Positions 17,089-26,550 are shown, counted from the stretch's first letter. The stretch: 64,000 nt of DNA from an uncultured Bacilli bacterium (GCA_934168205.1 CAKPMX010000001.1:372001-436000), one strand, 5' to 3'. The notes: generated by a model not told the origin, from the letters alone. Numbers and translations: made by a program.

Positions 17089-17690
17089 AAATTATAATTA
17101 ACTTTCACAATAGCCTTAAAATTTTTAGAAGAACTACCTATAACAGTCTCTTCATCAGTCCATATTTTAAGTCTATAATTATCACAAAATTGTTTAGTAT
17201 CTTCAGTTGTATTTCTAAAAACACCAGAATATAAAATCATACTATTACTTGAATTACCAGCATTAAAAATATTATTTTCTAAAGTAGAAGTAAAATAACT
17301 AGGATAATTATCAACAGGAACATATCTTCCATTAACAAGTTTTTCTAAATATATTCTAACTTCATTATCACCAAGTAAAGTATAATCATCATCTTTAACT
17401 CTTTCTAACAACACTTCATAATTAATAATATTATTTGAAGACACATTAGAAATAACTTTAAAATCTAAATAACTACTCATACCAATTCCTTCTGAATCTT
17501 TCATCGGTAAACTTCCAATTAAAGAAATACCATCAACATCAGTATCATAATTAATATAAACAATGTCTTTAGAATTTAAATTAGAATTAGGTTCAACTAA
17601 AACAGCATAACTAACACCAACTATCGCAACTATTAAAATAGCCAGTCCTAGTATTGACAATAATAATTGTTTTGACAAAGTATTATCCAT
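17079..17690 (-). CDS. TasA/camelysin-like secreted protein, paralogue 1
   Basis: A 203-residue protein with an N-terminal hydrophobic segment (LLLSILGLAILIVAIVGVSYA) that could be cut after the Ala of SYA by the adjacent SipW. The mature part is beta-rich. It shares blocks with its two neighbours: SLPMKDSEGIG, NYEVLLERVKDDD, VRIYLEKL, and NYRLKIWTDEE near the end. It is the last of three tandem paralogues before sipW. No database identity can be claimed; TasA likeness rests on size, N-terminus, beta pattern and SipW linkage. Confidence 0.6.
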   Translation of the reverse strand: MDNTLSKQLLLSILGLAILIVAIVGVSYAVLVEPNSNLNSKDIVYINYDTDVDGISLIGSLPMKDSEGIGMSSYLDFKVISNVSSNNIINYEVLLERVKDDDYTLLGDNEVRIYLEKLVNGRYVPVDNYPSYFTSTLENNIFNAGNSSNSMILYSGVFRNTTEDTKQFCDNYRLKIWTDEETVIGSSSKNFKAIVKVNYNLDV

Positions 17691-17708
17691 AATACCACCG
17701 CCTCAAAA

Positions 17709-18296
17709 CTACTTATCTTTTCCAAATACATCTACTTTTACAGAAACATAATAAATATTATCAGGAACAACAGTACTCTTTTCATCTAAAAATACTCTAA
17801 GACGGTAATTATCAACTGAATCACGTTTTTTAGTATCCTCCAATAGTACCATAGAACCAGCTGGAGTTGAAAGTTTACTACTCTTAGTAAGGCCTTTAAA
17901 AACAGAAGGTCCAAATACCTTACTAAAAGATCCAGAATTTTGTTTTTCTAAATAAAACTTAATCATATCATCAGTAACATTAGATTCATCTTCAATAATA
18001 GAAACTGCTATTTCATAATTAATTTCATCAGAATCTTCCAACTTAGTATTAACAACAAAATCAAAATATTGTTCACTAGTCTTACCAAGTGAATCTGTTA
18101 AAGGGACTAAATTAGTAAACTTAAATGTATTACTATCAGTATAACTCATAGTAATTACACCAGGATTATATTCATCAACAGTATCATCCTTTTTATTACT
18201 TAAAAGACCAAATGCTAATACCACTATCAAAATAACTAAAACACTAATTAATATAATCCAACAAATAACTTTTTTTGATACACCCTTTTTATCCAT
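17709..18296 (-). CDS. TasA-like membrane-anchored or secreted protein, paralogue 2
   Basis: A 195-residue protein. The N-terminus KKGVSKKVICWIILISVLVI has a membrane span without a clear cleavage site. The extracellular part shares LVPLTDSLGKTSE, NYEIAVSIIEDES, IKFYLEK and NYRLRVFLDEK with the flanking paralogues. The start is set by AGGAGGATTAACTTAT. Spacing to the next gene is 18 bases, so the three are one transcript. The role is not established; an extracellular fibre or matrix protein is the likeliest reading. Confidence 0.6.
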   Translation of the reverse strand: MDKKGVSKKVICWIILISVLVILIVVLAFGLLSNKKDDTVDEYNPGVITMSYTDSNTFKFTNLVPLTDSLGKTSEQYFDFVVNTKLEDSDEINYEIAVSIIEDESNVTDDMIKFYLEKQNSGSFSKVFGPSVFKGLTKSSKLSTPAGSMVLLEDTKKRDSVDNYRLRVFLDEKSTVVPDNIYYVSVKVDVFGKDK

Positions 18297-18310
18297 ATAA
18301 GTTAATCCTC

Positions 18311-18898
18311 CTAAGATAATTTCTTAACTTTTATTATACCATTAAATTCTTTTTTTGTATCACTTAAAAAATAAGTTTCATCTAGCCAAAGACGTAATTT
18401 AAATTCTTGCTTCTGATTTCCAAAAATTGTACCAGAATATAATAACTTACCAGATGCACTACTCTTTGAAACTCTTAGATTTCTATATGTCATAACTTCA
18501 TTACCAGAATAATCTTTAAAAGCCTTTCCATCTCCATCAGTCAAATAAACTTTTACATAGTTTGGATCAATAGTATCATCATTTTCATCACTCTCTAAAT
18601 AAACTTCATAATTACTAGCAATTTTCGTATCACCAGTACTTTCTACTGAAAAAGCTATTTCATTTAGAATATCATCATCCACATTAGAAGCATCAAGAGT
18701 TCTACCAGATTCATCTGTTAATGGTAATTTATTAGATATATGAATACTATTAGTACCAGTTAAACTAACACTATTAGAATTAGAATTAAATTTATCCTTA
18801 GTTAACCCGATTACAATAATAACCAAAAAGAAAAAAACAATAGACATTACAAATAAAAAAGTATTTTTATTAAAATATCTAGACATCTTATAGTTCAT
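18311..18898 (-). CDS. TasA-like membrane-anchored or secreted protein, paralogue 3
   Basis: A 195-residue protein, the first gene of the SipW module. The N-terminal span is TFLFVMSIVFFFLVIIVIGL. The exposed part shares KLPLTDESGRT, NYEVYLESDENDD, VKVYLTDGDG and FKLRLWLDE with paralogues 1 and 2. AAGGGTTGATGGTGT precedes the ATG. A promoter at 18924-18952 lies over the end of tatD. The pattern is that of an exported beta-sandwich family duplicated in place. Confidence 0.6.
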   Translation of the reverse strand: MNYKMSRYFNKNTFLFVMSIVFFFLVIIVIGLTKDKFNSNSNSVSLTGTNSIHISNKLPLTDESGRTLDASNVDDDILNEIAFSVESTGDTKIASNYEVYLESDENDDTIDPNYVKVYLTDGDGKAFKDYSGNEVMTYRNLRVSKSSASGKLLYSGTIFGNQKQEFKLRLWLDETYFLSDTKKEFNGIIKVKKLS

Positions 18899-18923
18899 AC
18901 ACCATCAACCCTTATCTAAAATA

Positions 18924-18952
18924 AGATTAACATAAAGGTAATTACAAGTCAA
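18924..18952 (-). promoter_or_regulatory. Promoter of the TasA-like/SipW module
   Basis: Minus-strand TTGACT (18947-18952) and TAATCT (18924-18929) with a 17-bp spacer, overlapping the last codons of tatD. Confidence 0.6.
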
Positions 18953-19688
18953 ATAAATTACTAGCTGTCTTAGTAGTCTTTTCCTCTACTTCAGATAAAG
19001 AGACATTTAATATATCAGCTATTTTTGTCGCAATAACAGGTATATACTTTGAACTGTTCTGTTTACCACGAAAAGGTTCAGGTGCTAAATAAGGAGAATC
19101 AGTTTCCAATACTATATTATCAAGTCCAACATGTTCAACAACTTTATATAAATTACTATTTTTAAAAGTAACCACTCCACCAATACCAAGCTTATAACCC
19201 AGTTTAATATAAATATCAGCAGTCTCTACACTACCAGAAAAACAATGTATAACACCTTTTACATTATGTTTCTTCAAAGTTTCAATAGTATCATTAACAG
19301 CATCTCTACTATGTATAACAACCGGTAAATTTAATTTTTCAGCTATTACTAATTGTTTTTCAAATAATTCTTTTTGCATATCAATATCATCTTTTCCATA
19401 ATGATAATCAAGACCTATTTCACCAACACCAACAACTTTATCAGTTTTTAATAACTCTTCAAGTAACTCTAAATCAGCATCAGTAGTATCAACTTCAGAA
19501 GGATGAAATCCTAAAGTAACATATATTGAATCATATTTTTTAGCTAGAGCCAAAGCTTCCTCAAAAGTATTTTTAGTACAAGCAGAAACTATAAGTTTTT
19601 TAACACCAGATTCAATATTCTCTTTAACTACTTTATCTATATCTTCATAATCTTCAATAGATAAATGACAATGTGTATCAATAAACAT
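18942..19688 (-). CDS. tatD: TatD-family metal-dependent deoxyribonuclease
   Basis: A 248-residue TIM-barrel hydrolase, YabD in Bacillus. The N-terminal metal site is DTHCHL, followed by GFHPSEV, GEIGLDYHYGK, VIHSRDA, HCFSGS and LETDSPYLAP. The start is set at 19688 because GGAGGTATTTTT lies directly upstream; the open frame extends 16 codons further without a ribosome site. TatD enzymes act as 3'-5' exonucleases and possibly D-aminoacyl-tRNA or DNA repair enzymes. It follows metG as in Bacillus. Confidence 0.95.
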   Translation of the reverse strand: MFIDTHCHLSIEDYEDIDKVVKENIESGVKKLIVSACTKNTFEEALALAKKYDSIYVTLGFHPSEVDTTDADLELLEELLKTDKVVGVGEIGLDYHYGKDDIDMQKELFEKQLVIAEKLNLPVVIHSRDAVNDTIETLKKHNVKGVIHCFSGSVETADIYIKLGYKLGIGGVVTFKNSNLYKVVEHVGLDNIVLETDSPYLAPEPFRGKQNSSKYIPVIATKIADILNVSLSEVEEKTTKTASNLFDL

Positions 19689-19717
19689 AAAAATACCTCC
19701 AAAATAAAAATACCATA

Positions 19718-19882
19718 TTAATGGCATTTTTTCCATCTATATATTTTTAAACTAATATAAGAGTACAACATAAAACAAAAATAAATGATATCTAACATGT
19801 TCCAATACATCAAGATATTGTACAACAGCACTAACTGAAATAATATAAAAATTAAGTCAGCAACAATAAAACGATTATGCAT
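19718..19882 (-). CDS. Small two-span membrane protein of unknown function
   Basis: A 54-residue protein starting MHNRFIVADLIFILFQLVLL, with two hydrophobic segments and a basic tail (KIYRWKKCH). A strong AAGGAGATTGTC precedes the ATG at 19882, which is the main reason for calling it. It lies between the metG terminator and tatD, with 29 bases to the tatD start, so both are probably on one transcript. No family is recognised. The longer frame to 19984 runs into the metG terminator and is not favoured. Confidence 0.55.
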   Translation of the reverse strand: MHNRFIVADLIFILFQLVLLYNILMYWNMLDIIYFCFMLYSYISLKIYRWKKCH

Positions 19883-19935
19883 GACAATCTCCTTAAAAAT
19901 ATATTTGTACTGCGAAACAATATAAATATAACACA

Positions 19936-19975
19936 AAAAAGAGAAAATTAATTTCCAACTTCCTCTTTTTTTATA
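19936..19975 (-). terminator. Terminator of metG
   Basis: AAAAAAGAG and CTCTTTTTT arms flank a loop of about 19 nt, downstream of the metG stop on the minus strand. Confidence 0.75.
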
Positions 19976-19990
19976 ATTGTACACTTCATT

Positions 19991-21526
19991 TTACATATCT
20001 TGAAGAAATTTATCTTTATCTATTCTTTGGAATAAAACCTCTGGTTGTCCTAATTTGTATTCATTATCTTCTACATATTTAAATTCAGTAACGTCATTAT
20101 TTATTTGTTTTAAAATTTCCTTACTTGTATTAGTAATAAATGGTTCTAATAAAAGTGCACATACTCTAATAGCTTCTAATAAGTTATAAATTACAGTTTC
20201 TAATCTATCTTTCTTAGCCTCATCTTTAGCTAATATCCAAGGAGTAGTATCATCTATATATTTATTACTAGCTCTTAAAACATTCATAATTTCAGTTAAA
20301 GCATCACTTACTTGATAATCATCCATTTTAGCAATTAATTTACTATCTAATTCATTAATACTATCAATAAAAGGATTATCTACATCTTCATATACTTTTT
20401 TATTACAAACAGTACCAGAAAAATACTTATTACCCATTGAAATAGTTCTTTGAACTAAGTTACCTAAAATATTTGCTAAATCACTATTTATTTTTTCAAT
20501 AAGAAGTTCATATGTAATATTACCATCATTAGCAAAAGGGATTTCATGTAATAAATAATATCTAACTGCATCAACACCAAATTTTTCTGCTAATTCATCA
20601 GCGTAAATAACATTACCCTTAGATTTACTCATCTTATCGTTATTCATTAATAACCATGGATGTCCAAAAATTCTCTCCGGTATTTCTAAACCTAATGACC
20701 ATAAGAAACAAGGCCAATAAATTGAGTGAAAACGTACAATATCTTTACCAATTAAATGTAAATTAGCTGGCCATAATTTTTTAAATTGCTCTGTTTGACT
20801 ATCAACATCATATCCAATATTAGTAATATAGTTAGTTAATGCATCAAGCCATACATATACAACATGTCCTTCATCAAAAGTAACTGGAATACCCCATGTT
20901 AATGATGTTCTTGAAACACATAAATCTTGTAAACCAGGTTTAATAAAGTTATTTAACATTTCATTTTTTCTAGAAACTGGTTGAATAAAATCAGGATGTT
21001 CTTCTATATATTTTTCTAACTTATCTTGATATTTACTTAATTTAAAGAAATATGCCTCTTCTCTTGCTTCATGAACTTCTCTATTACAATCAGGACATTT
21101 TCCATCAACTAACTGAGATTCAGTCCAAAAAGATTCACAAGGAGTACAATATAATCCTTTGTATTCACCTTTATAAATATCTCCTGAATCATACATCTTT
21201 TTAAAGATATGTTGAACAACTTCTTTATGATGAGGATCTGTAGTTCTTACAAATTTATCATAACTAGTATTCATCAAATCCCAAATACCTTGAATTTGTT
21301 TAGCTATACCATCAACAAATTCCTTTGGTGATACGCCAGCATCTCTAGCTTTTTCTTCAATTTTAATACCATGTTCATCAGTACCAGTCTGAAAATAAAC
21401 ATCATATCCATGTTGTCTTTTAAATCTAGCAATTGAATCTGCCAAAACAATTTCATATGTATTACCTATATGTGGCTTACCAGAAGTATAAGCAATAGCA
21501 GTAGAAATATAAAACTTTTTACCCAT
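19991..21526 (-). CDS. metG: Methionyl-tRNA synthetase
   Basis: A 511-residue class I synthetase. TAIAYTSGKPHIGNTYE carries the HIGH-type motif, and KMSKSKGN is the second signature. A four-Cys zinc knuckle is present (CTPCESFW, then CPDCNREV). The C-terminal dimerising tRNA-binding domain found in the longer Bacillus MetS (664 residues) is absent, giving the short form. The start at 21526 follows AGGAGGATGATATT; an upstream extension would run into the leader. Expression is set by a Met-specific T-box. Confidence 0.97.
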   Translation of the reverse strand: MGKKFYISTAIAYTSGKPHIGNTYEIVLADSIARFKRQHGYDVYFQTGTDEHGIKIEEKARDAGVSPKEFVDGIAKQIQGIWDLMNTSYDKFVRTTDPHHKEVVQHIFKKMYDSGDIYKGEYKGLYCTPCESFWTESQLVDGKCPDCNREVHEAREEAYFFKLSKYQDKLEKYIEEHPDFIQPVSRKNEMLNNFIKPGLQDLCVSRTSLTWGIPVTFDEGHVVYVWLDALTNYITNIGYDVDSQTEQFKKLWPANLHLIGKDIVRFHSIYWPCFLWSLGLEIPERIFGHPWLLMNNDKMSKSKGNVIYADELAEKFGVDAVRYYLLHEIPFANDGNITYELLIEKINSDLANILGNLVQRTISMGNKYFSGTVCNKKVYEDVDNPFIDSINELDSKLIAKMDDYQVSDALTEIMNVLRASNKYIDDTTPWILAKDEAKKDRLETVIYNLLEAIRVCALLLEPFITNTSKEILKQINNDVTEFKYVEDNEYKLGQPEVLFQRIDKDKFLQDM

Positions 21527-21554
21527 AATATCATCCTCCTTCAAATTTAATACC

Positions 21555-21786
21555 AAAAAAAAATATTATAAACATAAGGACGAGAAGTCTCTCGCGGTAC
21601 CACCTTATTTTATAATACTTCTGATATTATACACTCAAGTAGTTAACGCCTACCTACGATTATACCTACATATCGATATAATAGTTCAAAAGCCATACTT
21701 AAATTAATTTTTATACTCATTCCCACCAAACAGAGTTCTCTTAATAAAAATTTAATTCAAGCTCTTCATCACAACATTTAAGATAT
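21555..21786 (-). ncRNA. T-box riboswitch of metG (Met-specific)
   Basis: The conserved antiterminator T-box core AAGGTGGTACCGCG is on the minus strand at about 21593-21606. It is followed by a terminator hairpin (CGAGAG and CTCG arms within ATAAGG and CCTTAT) and a T run at 21555-21563. Upstream is a stem I region with GATGAAGAG and AGAGAA elements. A candidate specifier codon ATG (21694-21696) lies in AAGTATGGCTTTTGAAC, the usual context on the 3' side of the specifier loop. This matches the gene it controls. Confidence 0.93.
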
Positions 21787-21792
21787 GCATGA

Positions 21793-21821
21793 AGTATAAC
21801 ATAATTTTCTTTATTCTTCAA
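21793..21821 (-). promoter_or_regulatory. Promoter of the metG T-box transcript
   Basis: Minus-strand TTGAAG (21816-21821) and TATACT (21793-21798) with a 17-bp spacer. The -35 lies within the last codons of spoVT. Confidence 0.75.
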
Positions 21822-22341
21822 TATGTTTTCCTAAAAATTGTGCAACTACGCAAATTAATTTCTCATCTAGTTTTGTTATATCAGCTTTATCAGATATAAC
21901 CAAGACTAATCCTATAGCATCACCATTCATAATTATAGGTTGAATAACATAAGATAACTTTTCCTTTTCATTTTCAATTAATTCAACAGTATGAAGACTA
22001 GATTCAAATAAAGTTTTCCTATCATTCATAACACTTTCTAAATATCTAGAAATATTAGAATCAATATATTTCTTCTTTAAATTACCAGATCCAGCAACAA
22101 ATTTATCTCTATCAGTAATTAATACTGTTTTTTTAATATTAGCATTAATTATTTCAACCAACTCTTTTGAAACATCATCCATATCAGACATTTTTGAAAA
22201 CTTCTTTAAAGCAATCATTTCTCTATCAACAAATATTTCTAAAGATTCTCCATCACGAATTCTAAGAGTACGTCGAATTTCTTTGGGAATAACAATTCTT
22301 CCTAAATCATCTACTCTTCTCACTACACCAGTTGACTTCAT
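21811..22341 (-). CDS. spoVT: Stage V sporulation regulator SpoVT
   Basis: A 176-residue transcription factor. The N-terminal AbrB-type swapped-hairpin DNA-binding domain reads MKSTGVVRRVDDLGRIVIPK followed by EIRRTLRIRDGESLEIFVD. The C-terminal GAF-like domain follows (about 60-176). The start at 22341 matches the Bacillus protein start and has GTGAGG upstream, although the frame is open 20 codons further. In Bacillus it tunes SigG-dependent genes in the forespore. It lies next to mfd, as in Bacillus. Confidence 0.95.
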   Translation of the reverse strand: MKSTGVVRRVDDLGRIVIPKEIRRTLRIRDGESLEIFVDREMIALKKFSKMSDMDDVSKELVEIINANIKKTVLITDRDKFVAGSGNLKKKYIDSNISRYLESVMNDRKTLFESSLHTVELIENEKEKLSYVIQPIIMNGDAIGLVLVISDKADITKLDEKLICVVAQFLGKHIEE

Positions 22342-22428
22342 AAAATTATTCCTCACTTTCTTCATACTAATATTTTCTCTAGAACTACACTTTTTATACA
22401 AAATATTTGTTTCTCACCTATATTATAA

Positions 22429-22465
22429 TAAATATTTCCAAAAATTCCCTTGGTAAATATTTCCA
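22429..22465. repeat. Direct repeat upstream of spoVT
   Basis: Two copies of TAAATATTTCCA at 22429-22440 and 22454-22465 (25-bp period). The second copy is followed by TAGGAATAT, giving a near-palindrome ATATTTCCATAGGAATAT. They lie just upstream of a TATAAT on the minus strand and may be operator sites. Confidence 0.45.
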
Positions 22466-22512
22466 TAGGAATATCATTTTGTTCATATTTAAAAGTATTT
22501 TTCATTAAGCAC

Positions 22513-22537
22513 AAAAAAAAGACTGAAATATCAGTCA
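22513..22537 (-). terminator. Terminator of the unknown gene 22538-23194
   Basis: Stem GACTGA/TCAGTC (22521-22526 with 22531-22536) followed by eight T on the minus strand, directly after the stop codon. Confidence 0.88.
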
Positions 22538-23194
22538 TTATTGAACATCAAATAATCTAGAATTTTCAAGAGTAAATAAATATCTTTCACCTTGTTCTTT
22601 GATACTATTAGTTAATATTGTATCTTTGACCAAAATTTTAAAATCAATATTTTCAAGCAACTGTTTTAAATAATTATTATTAATATATTTAGTAACATCA
22701 GTAATTATTCGTTTTTTAATAGCTGAATCCACATTTTTATCAAACAATAAATCCATTTTTTCAAATATTTCAGTATTTAATATATCTTTAATAAAATCTT
22801 TAATTTCTGATTTTATAGTTTTATTAACACTAATAAAATCTTTTTTCATTAACTTAATAGTATTATTATCATTACTTAATTTAAAATCATTTATTATTTT
22901 TGACAAAGTATTAATTCTAACATCTTTTAGTGTCTTACAAAATTCTAAACATTTACTACGATAATTATCTAAAATAGTATCTAACTTTTCGGCATTTAAA
23001 ATTATTTTATTTTTCTTAGCCAAGTCCAAAAATCTACTTTTAATAACATCCATAGAATCTAATGGTGGCTTTTTCAATAAAGAAGCAATATCTTCATCAA
23101 ATAAAGCATTTGTATTATTAACTAAAGTATCAACTAAAGCTCTTCTATAATTATCTAAATGAGTCTTTTTAAAATCTTCAACATTATTCGTCAC
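22538..23194 (-). CDS. Hypothetical all-helical protein downstream of mfd
   Basis: A 218-residue cytoplasmic protein that I do not recognise. It is rich in Lys, Asn, Asp and Leu and seems helical throughout, with no membrane span, signal peptide or metal motif. It is the last gene of the mfd transcript (43 bases after mfd) and ends at a strong terminator, so it is a real gene. Bacillus has no equivalent between mfd and spoVT. Confidence 0.6.
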   Translation of the reverse strand: MTNNVEDFKKTHLDNYRRALVDTLVNNTNALFDEDIASLLKKPPLDSMDVIKSRFLDLAKKNKIILNAEKLDTILDNYRSKCLEFCKTLKDVRINTLSKIINDFKLSNDNNTIKLMKKDFISVNKTIKSEIKDFIKDILNTEIFEKMDLLFDKNVDSAIKKRIITDVTKYINNNYLKQLLENIDFKILVKDTILTNSIKEQGERYLFTLENSRLFDVQ

Positions 23195-23237
23195 ATTATC
23201 ACTCCTAGTATAATAAATTTAATCAGTATAAATCGAT

Positions 23238-26200
23238 TTAGTCAATACTATTTTTGTATCTAGAATAAATTTTATCTAAAAGAGAAACTAAATAATAAAT
23301 AGGATGTTTTTCTAATTTAATTATGTCTAGTACAATAATCAAGTTTGTTCCTTTACTTATAAATCTAAACATATTTGAAATATAAAACGCATCCATAAAA
23401 ATATCATCAACACTAACCTTACTAATTAATTCTTCAGATAAAACTATTTCTATTGAATTTTTATTTTGATGAACATTTTTAATATTTAGTTTTTGCGCTA
23501 ATTTTTCAAACCATTCTTCATACATATAAATAGAAATATCTTCATTGATTTTACCAAAACGATCTTCTAATTCTAGTTTTATAGCGTTAAATTTCTCCAA
23601 TGAATCAACTTCATTAATTTTACGATGAATCTCAATTTTTAAATCATCATCACTAACATAACTATCATCAATATGGGTAGAAACATTAATCAATGGTTTA
23701 GTATCAACTTCTTCCCTCTCTTCTACTGTAATTTCATTTCTACTACTAACTTCTTCATTTAACATTTTTAAATATAAGTCAATACCAACAGAGTCAATAA
23801 AACCAGCTTGTTCACTACCTAAAATATCTCCAGCTCCACGAATAGACAAATCTCTTGCCGCAATAGAGAATCCAGAACCAAGTTCGGTAAATTCTTTTAT
23901 AACATTTAATCTCTTTATAGCCTGCTCAGTTAAAATTTTTCTTTCATCATACATTAAATATGCATAAGCAAATCTATCACTACGTCCAACACGTCCACGA
24001 ATTTGATACAACTGACTTAAACCAAACCTATCAGCATCTATTATTATCAAGGTATTAACGTTAGGTATATCAATACCAGTTTCAATAATCGTTGTACACA
24101 CTAAAACATCATATTTTTTATTAACAAAGTCAAAAATCTTACTTTCAAGTTCATTCTTAGTCATTTGACCATGAGCAACAGCAATACTAGCCTCTGGAAC
24201 TAGTCTTTGAATTTTTAAAGCTTCCTCATTAATAGACTGAACTTTATTATAAAGAATATATACTTGTCCATTTCTACTCAATTCCTTGTAAATAGCGTCT
24301 TTTAAAATCTGCATATTTTTCTGAATAACATAAGTCTGAACAGGATATCTATTAACAGGTGGCGTTTCAATTAATGAAAGACTTCTTATACCAACCAAAG
24401 ACATTTGTAAAGTTCTAGGTATAGGTGTAGCTGATAAAGTAAGTACATCAACATTTGTTTTATATTCTTTTATTTTTTCTTTGTGTAAAACCCCAAAACG
24501 TTGTTCCTCATCGATTATAAGTAATCCCAGATCTTTAGGTTTTACATCATCACTCAGTAATCTATGTGTACCAAAGACTAAATCTATTGTTCCATTTTTT
24601 AAACCTTCGATAATGTTATTAACTTCTTTAGCTGGAGTAAATCTATTAAGTAAAGCAATAGATACTGGAAAGTTTTTAAATCTTTCTTTAGCATTTTCAT
24701 AATGTTGGTTAGATAAAATAGTAGTAGGACACAAAAACAATACTTGTTTTGAATCTAAAATAGCTTTAAATGCCGCCACAAATGCAACTTCAGTCTTACC
24801 AAAACCAACATCACCACAAAGTAATCTATCCATAGGAACAGACTTTTCCATATCTGATTTTATTTGTTGAATTGCCGTTATTTGATCCTTTGTTAACTCA
24901 TATTGAAAGTCGTTCTCAAAATCATGTAACATATCACAATCAGGTGAAAAAGCAAACCCTTTTTTTGACTCCCTCTCAGCATACAATTTTAACAATTTAT
25001 CAGCCATATCTTTTACTTTACTTCTGACTCTTGCTTTTGTTTTTTCCCATTCTGTTCCACCTAGCTTATTGATTTTAGGTAACACTCCATCCTTTGTGGA
25101 ATACTTAGTCAATAAATCTATTTTTTCAACAGGTATATATATCTTATCGGTACCTTGATATAACACTTCTAAATAATCTTTTTCATAGCCAAATGAAGAT
25201 AAAGTCTTAATACCATTATACATTCCAATACCATGAACACTATGAACTACATAATCACCAATATTTAACTTTGAAATATCAGAAATCGATGAAGAATACT
25301 TAAACGTAGTATTATATTTTCTCTTACGTTCATTATTAATAAATAATTCATTAGCAGTAAGTAAAACAAAATCATTGAAAATATAACCATGATTAAATTC
25401 TTTTTCAATAAGATTAACTTTATTTAAAGCAATGTTATCTAATGTTGCCTCAACATAATTCATATTCAACTTTTTACTAATACTCTTTAATTGATATTTT
25501 TTTAAACAAATAAGTACAGTCTTACCAGATGCAATATTTTCTCTAATAAATGAATTGATACGATCTATATCTTCAGCAAAGTTATTTATAGTCTTAACAT
25601 CATATTTTAAAACATCTAAATCACTATTAGTTATATTATTAATAGACATATAATAAACAGGATAACTAACCTTAATATCATCCAAAGAAAACATATAATT
25701 ACCCTTAAACTTAACGTCACGTTCACTATTATAAGTATTAATCTCATCAAGCATATGTAAATAACTAGTTTTTAATTGTTCATAATCTTTATAAAATACA
25801 TAACCGGAATTAAAATATTCAGATATAGAAACAACATCTTCATATGTTGGCAAGTATTTTTGCTTATCAAATTGTTCCTCAATAACATCATTATAAGTTA
25901 AAAATTCAGAAAAAGGATTAATTGAAATCTTATTTATCTTCTTTATTGTCTTTTGTGTATTCACATCAAAATATCTAATTGAATCGATTTCATCACCAAA
26001 AAATTCAATTCTAACTGGATATTCTTCATTAATAGGAAAAACATCAATAACAAATCCTCTCACGCCTATTTCTCCAGTTCTAGTAACCAATGTTGTACGA
26101 GAATAATTTGCTTTAATAAGTTTTTCCACAAGGAATTTAGGTGAAATTTCCTCACCTGCACATAAATTTAAAACAAAATCTTCATACGTTTTTTTACTAG

Positions 26201-26546
26201 GTAAAAATCTTAAATAACCTGTTAAATTAGTAACAACAATACAAGGTTCACCATAAATTAAATCATTTAAAGTATTTAATCTATTTATTTTTAAATCAGG
26301 ACTTATTGCTAGAGCTTCACTTGTTAAGAAATCATCCATAGGAAATAGCCTTACTTTATCAGTATAATTATTTAAAGTTGAAAACAAAGTATTAGCTTCG
26401 TATAAAGAATTAACAACTAAAAGTATACTCTTATTTTTCTCTGCAAATAATTTGTACAAATAAACACAAAAAAGCTCATCTGAAAGACCAGCTATACACA
26501 TATTTTTCTTAACATCAACATGAATTAAATTATCAAAAAAATTCAT
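23238..26546 (-). CDS. mfd: Transcription-repair coupling factor
   Basis: A 1102-residue DNA translocase that removes stalled RNA polymerase and recruits UvrA. The UvrB-homology region comes first (about 1-350), with VTRTGEIGVRGFVIDVFPIN. The RNA-polymerase-interacting domain follows (IGDYVVHSVHGIGMYNGIK), then the RecG-like helicase with Walker A CGDVGFGKTEVA, DEEQRFGV, SATPIPRTLQMSL and QIRGRVGRSDR. The C-terminal D7 domain is present. Length is slightly below the usual 1150. It follows pth by 4 bases, as in Bacillus. Confidence 0.97.
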   Translation of the reverse strand: MNFFDNLIHVDVKKNMCIAGLSDELFCVYLYKLFAEKNKSILLVVNSLYEANTLFSTLNNYTDKVRLFPMDDFLTSEALAISPDLKINRLNTLNDLIYGEPCIVVTNLTGYLRFLPSKKTYEDFVLNLCAGEEISPKFLVEKLIKANYSRTTLVTRTGEIGVRGFVIDVFPINEEYPVRIEFFGDEIDSIRYFDVNTQKTIKKINKISINPFSEFLTYNDVIEEQFDKQKYLPTYEDVVSISEYFNSGYVFYKDYEQLKTSYLHMLDEINTYNSERDVKFKGNYMFSLDDIKVSYPVYYMSINNITNSDLDVLKYDVKTINNFAEDIDRINSFIRENIASGKTVLICLKKYQLKSISKKLNMNYVEATLDNIALNKVNLIEKEFNHGYIFNDFVLLTANELFINNERKRKYNTTFKYSSSISDISKLNIGDYVVHSVHGIGMYNGIKTLSSFGYEKDYLEVLYQGTDKIYIPVEKIDLLTKYSTKDGVLPKINKLGGTEWEKTKARVRSKVKDMADKLLKLYAERESKKGFAFSPDCDMLHDFENDFQYELTKDQITAIQQIKSDMEKSVPMDRLLCGDVGFGKTEVAFVAAFKAILDSKQVLFLCPTTILSNQHYENAKERFKNFPVSIALLNRFTPAKEVNNIIEGLKNGTIDLVFGTHRLLSDDVKPKDLGLLIIDEEQRFGVLHKEKIKEYKTNVDVLTLSATPIPRTLQMSLVGIRSLSLIETPPVNRYPVQTYVIQKNMQILKDAIYKELSRNGQVYILYNKVQSINEEALKIQRLVPEASIAVAHGQMTKNELESKIFDFVNKKYDVLVCTTIIETGIDIPNVNTLIIIDADRFGLSQLYQIRGRVGRSDRFAYAYLMYDERKILTEQAIKRLNVIKEFTELGSGFSIAARDLSIRGAGDILGSEQAGFIDSVGIDLYLKMLNEEVSSRNEITVEEREEVDTKPLINVSTHIDDSYVSDDDLKIEIHRKINEVDSLEKFNAIKLELEDRFGKINEDISIYMYEEWFEKLAQKLNIKNVHQNKNSIEIVLSEELISKVSVDDIFMDAFYISNMFRFISKGTNLIIVLDIIKLEKHPIYYLVSLLDKIYSRYKNSID

Positions 26547-26550
26547 TAAA

